In this document: one piece after another, positions 38,782-49,778 of the stretch | How positions within the stretch are numbered: position 1 is the first letter of the stretch | Layout: each line of letters opens with the position of its first letter | Assembly (NCBI GenBank): GCA_001804705.1 | Contig: MHAY01000064.1 | Span: 35,921-99,920, forward strand | Reading direction: 5' to 3' | Source of the DNA: Ignavibacteria bacterium RIFOXYC2_FULL_35_21 | Lineage (GTDB): Bacteria; Bacteroidota; Ignavibacteria; Kapaibacteriales; UBA2268 | Length of the DNA: 64,000 bases | The notes under the pieces: generated by a model | What the model was told of the DNA's origin: nothing | Databases searched by the model: none | The model's input: the letters and a program-made list of their open reading frames with translations, nothing else | Position numbers and translations under genes: made by a program

Positions 38782-39717
38782 ATGGAGACCTTAGGTTCAC
38801 TGCTTAAAACAGCAAGGGAAAATCAAAATCTGAAACTTGAAGAAATAAGCCAGAAACTTAAAATCAGGCATCAGGTTTTAGAGGCATTCGAGGAAGATGA
38901 TTTTTCTATCCTCCCTTCGGTCTATGCAATGCCTTCAGTTAAGTCTTACGGAACATATCTTAAAATTCAACCTTCAATTTTAAATTCCAAGCTCGATGAA
39001 TTATTTGTAAAAGAAAAACCTGTTTATACATCACAGGGAGCTAATGAATTAGACTCAATCAAAATCGAGTTACAAGAGTCCTTTAAAAAATCAATTTATA
39101 AGTTAAATCTAAGTAATGACAATAAAGGAAAAATTGTAAATTACCTTATTTATGCAGGTATTGTACTGTCACTTGTAGTCCTCATATATTTTTCGATTTT
39201 CAGTGATTCAAACAAGACTGGTATTTCATACATAAGTGATAAAGAAACAACAAAAGAAGATACAAGTTCAAATGAAAATCAGGGTAAGGGTTTATTATCC
39301 TTCTTTGAGAAACCGGATAGTATTTATCTTGAAGCAAGAGCCATAGACACTTCCTGGCTGAGGATTGACATTGACGGCAAGAAACCTGAAATCATACATA
39401 TGGCACCAAACGTAACAAAGCGCTGGGCGGCTGAAAAATTCTTCCTGTTGACTGTCGGTAATGTCGGTTCGATTGAATTCAGGCGTGATGGTAATGTAAT
39501 GAAACCATTCGGGACAAAAGGGAGTGTAGTCAGAAATGTTAAAATAACTAAAACCGAAGTAATTAGTTCTTCTCTTCCATGGTCAGAAGCAGACACGTCG
39601 AGATTCAGAAAAAAACCTATGAAAAAAGAGCAACCCGAACCGCAGATTAAAATGTTAGAGCCATCCACCCTGGAACCCTACAAACCCTTTGAAAATAAAA
39701 AAAAGGAACCAAAATAA
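38782..39717 (+). CDS. RodZ-like helix-turn-helix membrane protein with DUF4115 domain
   Basis: LGSLLKTARENQNLKLEEISQKLKIRHQVLEAFEEDDF, TM segment, DTSWLRIDIDGKKPE. Confidence 0.85.
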   Translation: METLGSLLKTARENQNLKLEEISQKLKIRHQVLEAFEEDDFSILPSVYAMPSVKSYGTYLKIQPSILNSKLDELFVKEKPVYTSQGANELDSIKIELQESFKKSIYKLNLSNDNKGKIVNYLIYAGIVLSLVVLIYFSIFSDSNKTGISYISDKETTKEDTSSNENQGKGLLSFFEKPDSIYLEARAIDTSWLRIDIDGKKPEIIHMAPNVTKRWAAEKFFLLTVGNVGSIEFRRDGNVMKPFGTKGSVVRNVKITKTEVISSSLPWSEADTSRFRKKPMKKEQPEPQIKMLEPSTLEPYKPFENKKKEPK

Positions 39718-40695
39718 TCATATCCCACTTCTAATAATATCATGTACTCTAATCACACCTACACATTTCCTGTTTTCATCAACAACCGGTAAAACGTTAA
39801 TCTGGCTATCCCTCTGCTCCATTATTGATAAAGCTTCATTGAGAAAAACATCAGTACCTATCGTTATGGGTTCTTTTGTCATTATGTCTTCAACTTTCAG
39901 GTTTCGAATCTCATCATATTTCTGAAGCATTCTGCGTACGTCTCCATCTGTGATAATACCAATTAACTTGAGATTACTATCAATAACGCAAACACATCCT
40001 AACTTTTTATCGGATATCTCGATTATTGCATCTTTGAAAGAGGAATTTGATTTAATAATGGGAAGTGCTGAATCCTTATGCATTAAATCTTTTACTTTAA
40101 GTGTTAGGTTTTTTCCTATCTGTCCTAAGGGATGATTTTTAGCAAAATCGGTTATTGTAATATTATTATTAACCATCAAGCTAATAGCTAAGGCATCACC
40201 GATAGCAAGAGCTGTGAGTGTGCTTGTTGTTGGAGTTATATTGTATGGACAAGCCTCCTTCTCGACTGTTCCGTTGAGTATAACATCAGAATTATATGCT
40301 AAAAAGGAATTGTGATTCCCAACAATTGCTATAAGTTTCACATTACGGCTTTTTAAATAAGGTACTAACCTTACAATATCTTCCGAGGTTCCACTTTTTG
40401 ATAACAAAATACAGGAGTCTCCATTCTCAACCAAGCCAATGTCGCCATGCAATGCTTCGACGGGATGAAGAAAGAAGGATTTAAAACCTATGCTGGACAA
40501 AGTAGCGGCAATTTTTTTGGCAACTAATCCTGATTTACCGACACCCGTAACAATAATTTTTCTGGATACAGATAATATTTCAACAGCTTTTGCATACTCA
40601 GCCGTAATATTGGACTTAGCAAAATTTAATGCACTTATATTCAAATCGAATATTCGTGATACTTCAGATAATAATTCTTTTTCCGAAAGTGGCAT
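39718..40695 (-). CDS. kdsD: KpsF/GutQ family sugar-phosphate isomerase (D-arabinose-5-phosphate isomerase; SIS + two CBS domains)
   Basis: VTGVGKSGLVAKKIAATLSSIG, HPVEALHGDIG, LSKSGTSEDIV and CBS repeats; internal ATG (MPLSEKEL) preferred because the ORF-track start overlaps the HIT gene. Confidence 0.9.
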   Translation of the reverse strand: MPLSEKELLSEVSRIFDLNISALNFAKSNITAEYAKAVEILSVSRKIIVTGVGKSGLVAKKIAATLSSIGFKSFFLHPVEALHGDIGLVENGDSCILLSKSGTSEDIVRLVPYLKSRNVKLIAIVGNHNSFLAYNSDVILNGTVEKEACPYNITPTTSTLTALAIGDALAISLMVNNNITITDFAKNHPLGQIGKNLTLKVKDLMHKDSALPIIKSNSSFKDAIIEISDKKLGCVCVIDSNLKLIGIITDGDVRRMLQKYDEIRNLKVEDIMTKEPITIGTDVFLNEALSIMEQRDSQINVLPVVDENRKCVGVIRVHDIIRSGI

Positions 40696-40720
40696 TTTGG
40701 TACAAATATTAATAAAAAAA

Positions 40721-41083
40721 TCAGCCCGGAGGCCAGTTAAAAATTCTACCGCCAAGTAAATGGCAATGGATATGAAAGACGGTTTGGCCTGCACCTTTGT
40801 TGCAATTAATTACAAGCCTGTATCCATCCTCAGATACTCCTTTTTGCTTGGCTAATTTTCCTGCTGTCAGCAAAATTTTACCGAGAAGAATAGTATCTTC
40901 TTCATTTGCATCATTCATTGTGGGTATTTGTTTTTTAGGCACAACGAGGATATGTATCGGGGCAACAGGATTCACATCCTCAAAAGCAACAACATACTCA
41001 TCCTCATAGATAATATTTGCCGGTATTTCTCTTTTGATAATTTTAGTAAAAATTGAATCAGTCATAGCCTTATTTGTATTCAA
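40721..41083 (-). CDS. HIT-family nucleotide-binding hydrolase
   Basis: SIFTKIIKREIPANIIYEDEYVVAFEDVNPVAPIHILVVPK and GQTVFHIHCHLLGGR (histidine triad). Confidence 0.94.
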   Translation of the reverse strand: MNTNKAMTDSIFTKIIKREIPANIIYEDEYVVAFEDVNPVAPIHILVVPKKQIPTMNDANEEDTILLGKILLTAGKLAKQKGVSEDGYRLVINCNKGAGQTVFHIHCHLLGGRIFNWPPG

Positions 41084-41366
41084 TAATGTAATATTTACTC
41101 ATGTTACGCAACATGATATTATTTTCAAAGGAATAGAATTTGAAATTTTTAATTTTCATTTAATTTTTAATGTACAAATTTTAAAAATATTCGATTAATT
41201 AAATAATTTTATGACTTCAAAGTTATAAATAGACTAAACGTCGTAAAGCCTATTTCTTTTTTAACATTGAAAATCGCAACATTGCTTGAAAATAGTAAAA
41301 TTGAAAATAAAAAATTATTACTTATAGAAATAATAATATAGTCGTAACATCAATTATTTAATTAAA

Positions 41367-41397
41367 ATAGCCCTCTGCCGTTAAAGCAGAGGGCTAT
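41367..41397 (-). terminator. Strong hairpin downstream of the 1641-aa surface protein gene
   Basis: ATAGCCCTCTGC-cgttaaa-GCAGAGGGCTAT, perfect 12-bp stem, AT-rich flanks. Confidence 0.75.
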
Positions 41398-41422
41398 AAT
41401 TATTTACAGAAAGTTGATACGG

Positions 41423-44400
41423 TTAACGAACAACTGTCATCTTACCTGTTCTAATCTCATCACCGGCTGCTAATCTGTAGATGTAGGTACCGGATGATAC
41501 TTTATTACCATCGTTATCAAGGCCATTCCACTCGATTTCGTTTCTGCCTTCAAATTGCCTGTTAGCTAATGTCTTAACAACGTTGCCGTAAATGTCAAGA
41601 ACTTCCAAAGTAACATTTGTCTTGTTAGGCAGATAGAAAGCAATCTTTGTGGAATTGCTGAACGGGTTCGGAGCATTTGGTTCAAGTACAAGCTCACCAT
41701 CCCTATCAACCGTTAAAGTAACAATGTATGAATAGCTTTCGCAGGATTGAGTACCATCGAGGTCAACCTGACGCAGACGATAATGATAGGTCTTTCCATA
41801 TTCAACATTGTTATCGGTATAATCATAGTGAGAAACTGCATTTGTTGTACCTGCACCCTTTATAAATCCAATAGTGTTCCACTTATAATTGTCACTTTCT
41901 ATATCTACTGCTTTTTCGACATGGAAACCATAGTTGTTCAGTTCGGAAGCTGTTTCCCAGAATAAATCAACACTCGAACCGCGCACTTGTCCGTTGAATG
42001 ATGTCAATTCAACAGGAACAAAGTCGGGACATGGTTCATATTCAAGAACAGTACCATAAGTTCTCGTACCGAAGTAAGGAGCTATCATTGGAACCCATGT
42101 ACCACGTGTATATGTAGGTGTAGTAGTTGCATCGGGAACTCTACCTCTATACTCAAGGTGTCCGTATGCCGGGTTACCCGTTGTATTCATAAATGGTTGC
42201 CATGAATTGCTTCCTTTAGTGTTTTCATAAGCAAATACATTCAGGTTCAATAACTGGCCGGTTCTTGTAGCAGTTCTAAGATTCTTATCGAGTATGAGGA
42301 ATTTAGAGCCGCTTCCATTTTGGAATTGTCCCTCACCGGGAGGATTTGAAGTATAAGTGTCTGTTGTTCTCATACCAACCCTCGATTTAGAAGCACCCAG
42401 CTCAAGTCCTGTTTCACCTTGCTGTGAAATTGTCATCCAGTAACTGCCGGCTTCAAGATATTTGGGTTCTGGTAACAAATATGTTACATATTCATCCCAG
42501 AATGGTTTTTGCCTAATATCATCTAAGCCTCTGTTTTTGGCAACTTCAGTGCCTTCAACCATTGTCGAAGGTAGAGTTACACCATCAAAAAGAGAAAGCT
42601 GAACAATTTCACTCCACTGCTGATTCAATGGGCCAAAGAATGCTTTGTATCCTAAAATAGTATCGGCTTGGAATAATTCAAACTTCATAGCTATTTGGCC
42701 TGAACCGCTTCCGGTTTCCCTACCGGCTTCCCATTCTCTCTTATAGGCTGGATTGCCGTCAGGATAATTTGCAACACCACCACCCATCGAGAATCCGTAC
42801 ATATTTAATCCTCTTCCGTTGATTGCTCCAAAGTAAGGTTCGGGAACATCATTAACACGATTGTTAGCAGGGTCATACTGATAACAATCACCGTATTCAA
42901 CCCTGAAATCATAATATGTTGTATCGTTTAATGGCTCGAGGTCGCCGCCGTCGTAAGGAATAAACACATTGGCATATAACCTATAATCACCGGGAGGCGA
43001 TTTCCTTGCGTTCCAATCCGGGAATTTAATTTCGGTTTGTTCTCCGGCATGCAATTTTGACTGGCTTATCGAACGGCAGTAAACTGCGCTATCATCGAGC
43101 TGAGATTCGCTTATTTTTCTGATTATTCTTACTTTGACCCAGTATGAAGGTGCACTTGTACCTGTATTGTTACTGACTTTTACCCTGATAGGCAAAGCAA
43201 TAGCTTGAGAAGCAGGTGTTACAGAGTAAGGCCAAATAACCCTGACTGAATTACATTCAAGGTCAACTTCTTCTTCGCCTGCAACAAGAATTCTTATATT
43301 GTCCACATAGAAGGGATCCTTGTCGTCTTCAATACCGGGTATAATACCAGGTATCTGATTATCGTCTGCCCATTCTTTAACTCTGAATCTGAAATTATAA
43401 GCACCATCTTCGGGAGCATCAATAAATCTATCAGGAATAGTCATAATGAATTTCTGATATTCAAAGTCTATACCATCATCATAAACATTATCTCTTAAAC
43501 CAAACTTTTCTCTTGTAGTTGCATTGTATGCCATTGGATAAGCCTGGTTATAATAATTTATATTGTCATTGTAACCTATGACATAACCACCGCCACCATA
43601 AAGCCTAAGAGCGCCGGCATGAGCGTCAGGCCATGTAACAACACCTGAACCTTCCTGGGGAAGTTCATTCCAGGTTAAGTCACCGCCATGAAGCCAGCAA
43701 ATACCTTTAACTCTATCGGGGCTTGATTTTGCATATTGTACCAAAATTTCATCTGCGGTTGCAGAACCAATTCCGACAACTGCCGCCCAGTTACCGCCAA
43801 CAATAACTCTTTGCTCACATCCGACTAATGTTTGGTCACAGAAGCCTCTTTCCCAATCGTCACTTTTCAAGGACCTTTGAATTGATATCGATAATACTGC
43901 ACCATACTTGCCGGTCATATCTATCGGGTATGAACGAATTTGGTCACCATCATCTCTGACCTGTTGTGGAGCCGGATCTCTATTCATAAGAATAGTAGGT
44001 GATGAAATATAATAATTAGCAAAGAATGTAGAATCATCCGCCATTCTGCCATTATCCGCTTTGAATGAACCTCTTGGCGGAAGCGGGTGATGAGATACTT
44101 CATCTCCGGGAACTACATCAGCATTAAATGTTACCCATTTCAATACAGAAGGTATCGGGGCTGAAGCACCATTAATATCCTGTACCACATGGTATTCGGT
44201 AACGTCATCTTTGAAAGTTACATCATTGGGAATTCTTCTCATAACAAAGAAACGTGTACTTGTAGTATCATCGAATGGCCATTCATCTCCAAGAGGAATG
44301 AATCTGTGCAAAATCTCGTCATAGTATTGTGGCTCTGCTATGATTCTGGCATGCATACGGCCAATATGATTTTCAAATAACGGATTCGGTATAAACGGCG

Positions 44401-46348
44401 GGAAGAACACTGCCACGTATCCATAAGGCGGAATACCATTTAAACCGGATGGGCCAGGGTACGGGTTTAGTGTTGTTGCTAAAGTAGTGAAATTCGTTAC
44501 ATGAACATATCTAACTTTAACATTCGGAACACCCATACAAAGATTATCGGGATCGGGGTCAGGAAGTGACAAGCAATTATTATTAATCGGAACCGAACGG
44601 TTGTAAATTGTCCTTAATGTTGCCTGATTATTAATCATGAATCTTGCTCTGAATTGAACATCCTGTTCCTGGTAGTTTATACCATTAGGGCCCATAATAT
44701 CATTTGTTAAATTTTGGAGCAAAGCAACAGGCTGTAAAGCACCAAGTTGTCTGTGTCCGGCGAGTAATTCTTTATCAAGAATTTGATCAGCCGCTTTTTC
44801 GACCTGGAACAAATCTGTATATGAAGGATCTGTTTCAGGTAGTTCTTGCCTCAGCATATATTTTATCCCAATAACCCTCATTACGTTTTTCCATGACTTA
44901 AACTTCACAGCAACGGATGCTTCGGGATAACCTAATTGTTCATCATTAATTTGGTATCTATGGAAGTAGTAAGTTGTCTGCTCATATTCATTTGTCCAGG
45001 GGTAATATGGATTACCTGTGCATAGAGCAGGAACAGGTGCCGTTGGGTCCTTAGAATTGAAGTTCGAATGTCTTGCAAAACCACGAACACCGCAAGTGGT
45101 ATTCCACCTGAATAAGAAGTCGGGACGAAATGAGTAGTACCAGCCCGAGCTAAGCAATCCTTCGAATTTTTCATACGTAATAGTAATCGAACTATCTTTG
45201 CGGGACAAACAAATTTGTGCATTTGACCCAATATATTGGTCTGCTCCATCGAGAGGCCTGTGGTCCATTGCAACAATAAAATTACCTATGGGTGTAGCTA
45301 TAGTACCTTTGAGGACTATGTTTACAAAATAAACAATCAAGCTATCGCCTGATATGGTTTTTTTATAATAAACTTTTCCCCAATCCTCAGCCTTCATTGA
45401 GCCTGGATTATATTGTGATAAATGTAAATCACCAAAGAAAGGTGCGATAACCGGTAATTTAGTATTTAATTGATGCAAAGTGCCGCCTGCCTGTAGAATT
45501 GTACCGGCAGTGGAGCCTGTTTGCGAAGCGCCCCACTTGTAAACGGCAAGATTAAAGCCAAAGTCATCTTCATTGGGATCGGCTGTGCCGTCTTCACCAT
45601 CACAAATTGTAAGGCTTCTTGATGTTACTCTGTCAGGGTAACCTGGAGGAGTTGAACCACCAGGCCCAACAAACCAATCCATACTCTGATTGTCATAGCA
45701 ATGCTGAGCACCTTGCGGAGGTGTTCTGGCACCAAGTGTATTATAGTAATACCTTCTATTTGCAAGTGCTATAGCGCCATTAGACGAGACATAAAAGCTG
45801 TCATAACGTACACCGTTAAAATAGAAATCAAAACCGATAGGCATTGGCCCTGCATATGCATTATCAGTTGAATCGCACTCATTTGGAAGGCCGTCAATAT
45901 AATCGAACCAACTTCCTGTTATGGGAGCTCCACTATAGGTTTTCCAGCTTCTGAAAAAGGCATAACCGTTTTCATGGGGCCAGTAACCCGGAGGTTGCTG
46001 ATGCGGCCCGGATAGGACACGCCTCCATAAATTAGGTTCGAAATTAGTATCAATTATATTCGAAACAGGCCGCCATAAGCGGTAATCGTTAACAACTATG
46101 TCACGATTATCCACGAAATAATAGCCTGTCGACACGGCAGGATTGGTCTTAGGATACGGGTCGGTTGTCGGCCCAAAAGGGTAGGGATAACTCGTAGCCC
46201 ACGGCCCAAAGTTTGGTGGTTCAAACAACATACTCTTCTTAAGAATTTCATCCCCTCCTGCCTGCTTGTCATCGCCTGCAGCAGCAGTATGTGTTAGAAG
46301 TGCGCTGCCCACGAAAACAAAAATTAGCAGTATCAAGAATTTCTTCAT
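41423..46348 (-). CDS. Large (1641 aa) secreted surface protein with T9SS-type sorting domain
   Basis: Signal peptide (MKKFLILLIFVFVGSALLTHTAAA) and C-terminal LEPNAPNPFSNSTKIAFYLPNKTNVTLEVLDIYGNVVKTLANRQFEGRNEIEWNGLDNDGNKVSSGTYIYRLAAGDEIRTGKMTVVR. Confidence 0.88.
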   Translation of the reverse strand: MKKFLILLIFVFVGSALLTHTAAAGDDKQAGGDEILKKSMLFEPPNFGPWATSYPYPFGPTTDPYPKTNPAVSTGYYFVDNRDIVVNDYRLWRPVSNIIDTNFEPNLWRRVLSGPHQQPPGYWPHENGYAFFRSWKTYSGAPITGSWFDYIDGLPNECDSTDNAYAGPMPIGFDFYFNGVRYDSFYVSSNGAIALANRRYYYNTLGARTPPQGAQHCYDNQSMDWFVGPGGSTPPGYPDRVTSRSLTICDGEDGTADPNEDDFGFNLAVYKWGASQTGSTAGTILQAGGTLHQLNTKLPVIAPFFGDLHLSQYNPGSMKAEDWGKVYYKKTISGDSLIVYFVNIVLKGTIATPIGNFIVAMDHRPLDGADQYIGSNAQICLSRKDSSITITYEKFEGLLSSGWYYSFRPDFLFRWNTTCGVRGFARHSNFNSKDPTAPVPALCTGNPYYPWTNEYEQTTYYFHRYQINDEQLGYPEASVAVKFKSWKNVMRVIGIKYMLRQELPETDPSYTDLFQVEKAADQILDKELLAGHRQLGALQPVALLQNLTNDIMGPNGINYQEQDVQFRARFMINNQATLRTIYNRSVPINNNCLSLPDPDPDNLCMGVPNVKVRYVHVTNFTTLATTLNPYPGPSGLNGIPPYGYVAVFFPPFIPNPLFENHIGRMHARIIAEPQYYDEILHRFIPLGDEWPFDDTTSTRFFVMRRIPNDVTFKDDVTEYHVVQDINGASAPIPSVLKWVTFNADVVPGDEVSHHPLPPRGSFKADNGRMADDSTFFANYYISSPTILMNRDPAPQQVRDDGDQIRSYPIDMTGKYGAVLSISIQRSLKSDDWERGFCDQTLVGCEQRVIVGGNWAAVVGIGSATADEILVQYAKSSPDRVKGICWLHGGDLTWNELPQEGSGVVTWPDAHAGALRLYGGGGYVIGYNDNINYYNQAYPMAYNATTREKFGLRDNVYDDGIDFEYQKFIMTIPDRFIDAPEDGAYNFRFRVKEWADDNQIPGIIPGIEDDKDPFYVDNIRILVAGEEEVDLECNSVRVIWPYSVTPASQAIALPIRVKVSNNTGTSAPSYWVKVRIIRKISESQLDDSAVYCRSISQSKLHAGEQTEIKFPDWNARKSPPGDYRLYANVFIPYDGGDLEPLNDTTYYDFRVEYGDCYQYDPANNRVNDVPEPYFGAINGRGLNMYGFSMGGGVANYPDGNPAYKREWEAGRETGSGSGQIAMKFELFQADTILGYKAFFGPLNQQWSEIVQLSLFDGVTLPSTMVEGTEVAKNRGLDDIRQKPFWDEYVTYLLPEPKYLEAGSYWMTISQQGETGLELGASKSRVGMRTTDTYTSNPPGEGQFQNGSGSKFLILDKNLRTATRTGQLLNLNVFAYENTKGSNSWQPFMNTTGNPAYGHLEYRGRVPDATTTPTYTRGTWVPMIAPYFGTRTYGTVLEYEPCPDFVPVELTSFNGQVRGSSVDLFWETASELNNYGFHVEKAVDIESDNYKWNTIGFIKGAGTTNAVSHYDYTDNNVEYGKTYHYRLRQVDLDGTQSCESYSYIVTLTVDRDGELVLEPNAPNPFSNSTKIAFYLPNKTNVTLEVLDIYGNVVKTLANRQFEGRNEIEWNGLDNDGNKVSSGTYIYRLAAGDEIRTGKMTVVR

Positions 46349-46492
46349 AAGTTCACCTCACAGAATTAATAATACAAAAACAATTTATTAAGTTTTTTAT
46401 ACTTTTTTTAGTTTTCACTTTCATCATTTTATTAATATACGTGTTTTTTTTAAAGTTATAAAATAATTTTCTTCAAAATTTCATTTTCAAAT

Positions 46493-48181
46493 TTATCTCT
46501 TAAATCTCCATCCATGGTCTTCGTTTTCAAAAATCCATCCTACAAGCTTTCCTTCATCAATAATTTCGTAATTATTCCAGTAATCTTTTGTAAACGAAAA
46601 CCTTGAGCTTGTATCGTTAGCAGATATTTTATCTGCTTGAATAATAATGTTTTTAAAAATTTTTTGCCAATTTCTGAAATTATCATGCCTAAGGTCAATC
46701 CAAGCCTCATTACACCATTTATTAACAAGTTCGTTTGTCATTGGAATTTCCGTCTTATCAAATTTTGCTGGAATTTTAATATCCTTGCCTCTTAAATATT
46801 TTTTACCGTCGGGCATTAAAATAACCAATCCAATTGATAACATTTCAGAACGAAGCTTTTTATCATTTTGTAATAATTCAACAGCTTTTGTTGATAGATC
46901 TTCAGGCTTGTAATTCAGAATACCGGTCATGGTTATGGCAATTCTTTTCATTATATGGGCTTCATAAAGCAACTTGGAAAGTCTTGGGGGTCCTAACATT
47001 TCGAATGCGATACTGTCAACACCGTTTAGCTTCTCAAGTTCCCGAAGTTTATCAACTGCCCTGCTATATAACATACCACCTCTGTAGGTAGGACCCATTG
47101 TGAAACTATCCAAACCCTGAATAATTTCTTTTCCGGTATTACCGCCGATAGCTTCGTAAACTACATAATCGGCAATTTCTTCGGGTGTTATAATTTCCAT
47201 TTGTCCTAATGAACCGATTGCTTGAAATTCACATTTTGAAAATATACCGTTTTCACCTGTATCAATGTAAACGGATTCATAGTCTTTTCCTGTATTAACA
47301 ACGCCTTTCAAATATTCAAAGTTTAATGAAGAAGATATTTCATGGGCATTCTCAGGCATCATGTCGACAAGAGGTATAGTATTACCTTTTCTGATTACCT
47401 TGCCATAAGCTATCTTTTTCCATGCAATTGCCGCAGTAGGTTTGATTTCTTTAACTATAGGCCCATTCGGTGTGCGTGCTTGTAAAAATAGAAGTAAAGA
47501 TTGCGCCCCGGCAACAGCGGACTTGGCAAGGAGCACTCTCGAAGGCCTCTCTTCACTATGTGTGTATGGTATGTTCAATCCCATCCCGCCTGTACCGCTT
47601 GTTCCTACTTTGATGTAAAGTTTAGTTTTTGTGTCGAGCAAGGCTCTGTAAAGGATTTGTATATGCCTTATAAGCTGAGGTATATACATGCTCGCCATCA
47701 TACGTTCTACGGATTCAACATCAAGTTCGTCATTTTCAATTTTTTTCACAACAGCTTTAGTTGTGTTGTAAACATCCTGATAGGCAATGGCAGTCGCTGT
47801 GTTTATACAATCAATTACTATGTCGGGTTTAGTGTCTGCAATAAGTGTGTAAAGTTCGGATAAATTCAGTATATTAGCATTTAACTCGTCAAATACATCG
47901 CTTACTACCTTTTTCCTTTTTCCGGAATCAGAAAGAACCGTATTCCAATTAGTAGATTTAAATTCGGTTCTTGTAAACACATTACCCCATCTTGGTTCGA
48001 ACATGTCGGGATTTTGTTCTTTAAATTCTTCTCTTAAATTTTTAACTGCGTCTTCGGCTTCGTTGCGGTTAAGCGAGGAAACAAAAAGCTTTGAAGGTGA
48101 GTATTCCATCAATTTTCTGCATATTGCCGAACCGACTAAACCCCATCCGCCTAATACTAAAATTCTTGAATTTTTGACCAT
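46493..48181 (-). CDS. Large NAD(P)-binding Rossmann-fold protein (SDR/epimerase-like) of unclear function
   Basis: N-terminal VLGGWGLVGSAICRKLMEYS dinucleotide-binding motif; KVGTSGTGGMGLNIPYTHSEE; rest unassigned. Confidence 0.7.
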   Translation of the reverse strand: MVKNSRILVLGGWGLVGSAICRKLMEYSPSKLFVSSLNRNEAEDAVKNLREEFKEQNPDMFEPRWGNVFTRTEFKSTNWNTVLSDSGKRKKVVSDVFDELNANILNLSELYTLIADTKPDIVIDCINTATAIAYQDVYNTTKAVVKKIENDELDVESVERMMASMYIPQLIRHIQILYRALLDTKTKLYIKVGTSGTGGMGLNIPYTHSEERPSRVLLAKSAVAGAQSLLLFLQARTPNGPIVKEIKPTAAIAWKKIAYGKVIRKGNTIPLVDMMPENAHEISSSLNFEYLKGVVNTGKDYESVYIDTGENGIFSKCEFQAIGSLGQMEIITPEEIADYVVYEAIGGNTGKEIIQGLDSFTMGPTYRGGMLYSRAVDKLRELEKLNGVDSIAFEMLGPPRLSKLLYEAHIMKRIAITMTGILNYKPEDLSTKAVELLQNDKKLRSEMLSIGLVILMPDGKKYLRGKDIKIPAKFDKTEIPMTNELVNKWCNEAWIDLRHDNFRNWQKIFKNIIIQADKISANDTSSRFSFTKDYWNNYEIIDEGKLVGWIFENEDHGWRFKR

Positions 48182-48621
48182 TACAATCTCTGCTTTGAAT
48201 CTTCCTATAAATTCATTATTTCATCATCAATACAATCTTCTAAAATAAGAAATATCACATATTTTCCCAACAAGTTCTGATATTTTAGGCCAAAAGACCG
48301 GCATTAAATGGCTCAATTTCGTTTTTTTCAAAACCAACCTTTGTTGTCAAAGAACATTCATTTTTTTTAAATTTTAACCAAACTTTTTTGGTTTTTGTTT
48401 TTCTCTCATTAACAAAGACACTTATAAAGCAAAAAGGTCTCAAAAAAAATGCGAAAAGTTTTTATTATGTGAACCCCAAATCGGATGCAAAACAAGTGTA
48501 AGCCATAATATTTACATAAACTTATGTGCCATTTATAAAATTTTTAAAAATTATTATTATTTTTCAGAGCAGTTCTTTATTAGTAATTTTGGAGTGTAAT
48601 TTTTAAAAAAAAAATTTAAAA

Positions 48622-49749
48622 ATGTTTCCTGAATTTTTATACATACAAGCAATAATCATTTTTTCAATTCGCTCGATAATATTTTTTATTGGCTTGATAA
48701 TAGAACACAGAAAAAAAATCACTGATATTAGCAGTAATGAATTATTATCAGTTTCCATTGTAGTTCCGGCAAGGAACGAAGAAAGAAACATCCATGCTTG
48801 CATTGAATCAATAATGTCAAATAATTACCCAAAAGAGAAGTTTGAGGTTGTAGTTGTTAATGACAGGTCAACGGATAATACAGGAATAATTCTTGAATCT
48901 TTACAATCCCTTTATTCTAATTTATTAGTGCATACAATAACAGAAACAACAAAACATAGGAATTTAAAAGGGAAACCCGGTGCTTTGCAGACTGGTATAG
49001 AAGCGTCGAAAGGCGATATTGTCATGATGACCGATGCAGATTGTATTGTCAGTGAGAATTGGATAGAATCAATAACAAAATGTTTCTTTGATAAAAATGT
49101 GGGATTGACAGCCGCAGTTACAAACATTATTTCAAATAATATATTTGAGATAGCCCAGGAAGTCGAATGGGTTTATATGCACACTATGGCATGTGCAGGA
49201 ATAGGATTAAATCAGCCTCTTGGGTGTTTTGGCAACAATCTGTCTGTCCGTAGAAGTGATTTTATGAATATCGGCGGTTTTGAAAATATAAAATTCTCTG
49301 TAACAGAAGACCTGGCTTTGCAACAGGCGATATTTAAAAATAAGAGAAAAGTCCGTTATCTTATATCGAACGAATCGAGCGTTGAAACTTTGCCATGCAG
49401 AACTTTTAATGAATACCTGAAACAGCACCACAGATGGGCCCTCGGAGGACTGGATTTAGGCTGGAGGGCTGCTATTTTTGTAATTAGCTCGATGGCTTTA
49501 TGGATTGGTTTGATTACTTCAATAATTTTTTTGGATTATGATTGGTTTTTTGCTTTACTGTTCACAAGATTTATTCTTGATTTTATTATAATATTCTCAT
49601 CACTCATCAGGTTAAAAAAAATAAAACTCTGGAAGTGGATTATACCATCGGCACTGTTTTTTATACTTATGGAACTAATTGCCCCAATCCTTATTTTTAG
49701 CAGAGAAACCGTATGGAAAGGCCAGGTATTTAAAAAAGAAAAATCCTGA
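48622..49749 (+). CDS. Membrane glycosyltransferase family 2
   Basis: VSIVVPARNEERNIHACIESI, VVNDRSTDNT, VMMTDADCIV and a QHHRWALGG Q..RW motif; C-terminal TM helices. Confidence 0.9.
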   Translation: MFPEFLYIQAIIIFSIRSIIFFIGLIIEHRKKITDISSNELLSVSIVVPARNEERNIHACIESIMSNNYPKEKFEVVVVNDRSTDNTGIILESLQSLYSNLLVHTITETTKHRNLKGKPGALQTGIEASKGDIVMMTDADCIVSENWIESITKCFFDKNVGLTAAVTNIISNNIFEIAQEVEWVYMHTMACAGIGLNQPLGCFGNNLSVRRSDFMNIGGFENIKFSVTEDLALQQAIFKNKRKVRYLISNESSVETLPCRTFNEYLKQHHRWALGGLDLGWRAAIFVISSMALWIGLITSIIFLDYDWFFALLFTRFILDFIIIFSSLIRLKKIKLWKWIIPSALFFILMELIAPILIFSRETVWKGQVFKKEKS

Positions 49750-49778
49750 ACGGGATGTACTATAAGTATTTTTGAAAT

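Noticed and set aside
40696-40794. N-terminal 33-aa extension of the KdsD ORF
   Set aside because: Overlaps the HIT gene and precedes the family's normal N-terminus; internal ATG preferred
44932-45276. 114-aa ORF within the giant surface protein gene
   Set aside because: Alternate-frame shadow ORF on the same strand as the supported CDS
48361-48420. Possible hairpin aaccaaactttttTGGTT as terminator or small RNA
   Set aside because: Short AT-rich stem with no clear gene end on the relevant strand; not distinguishable from background
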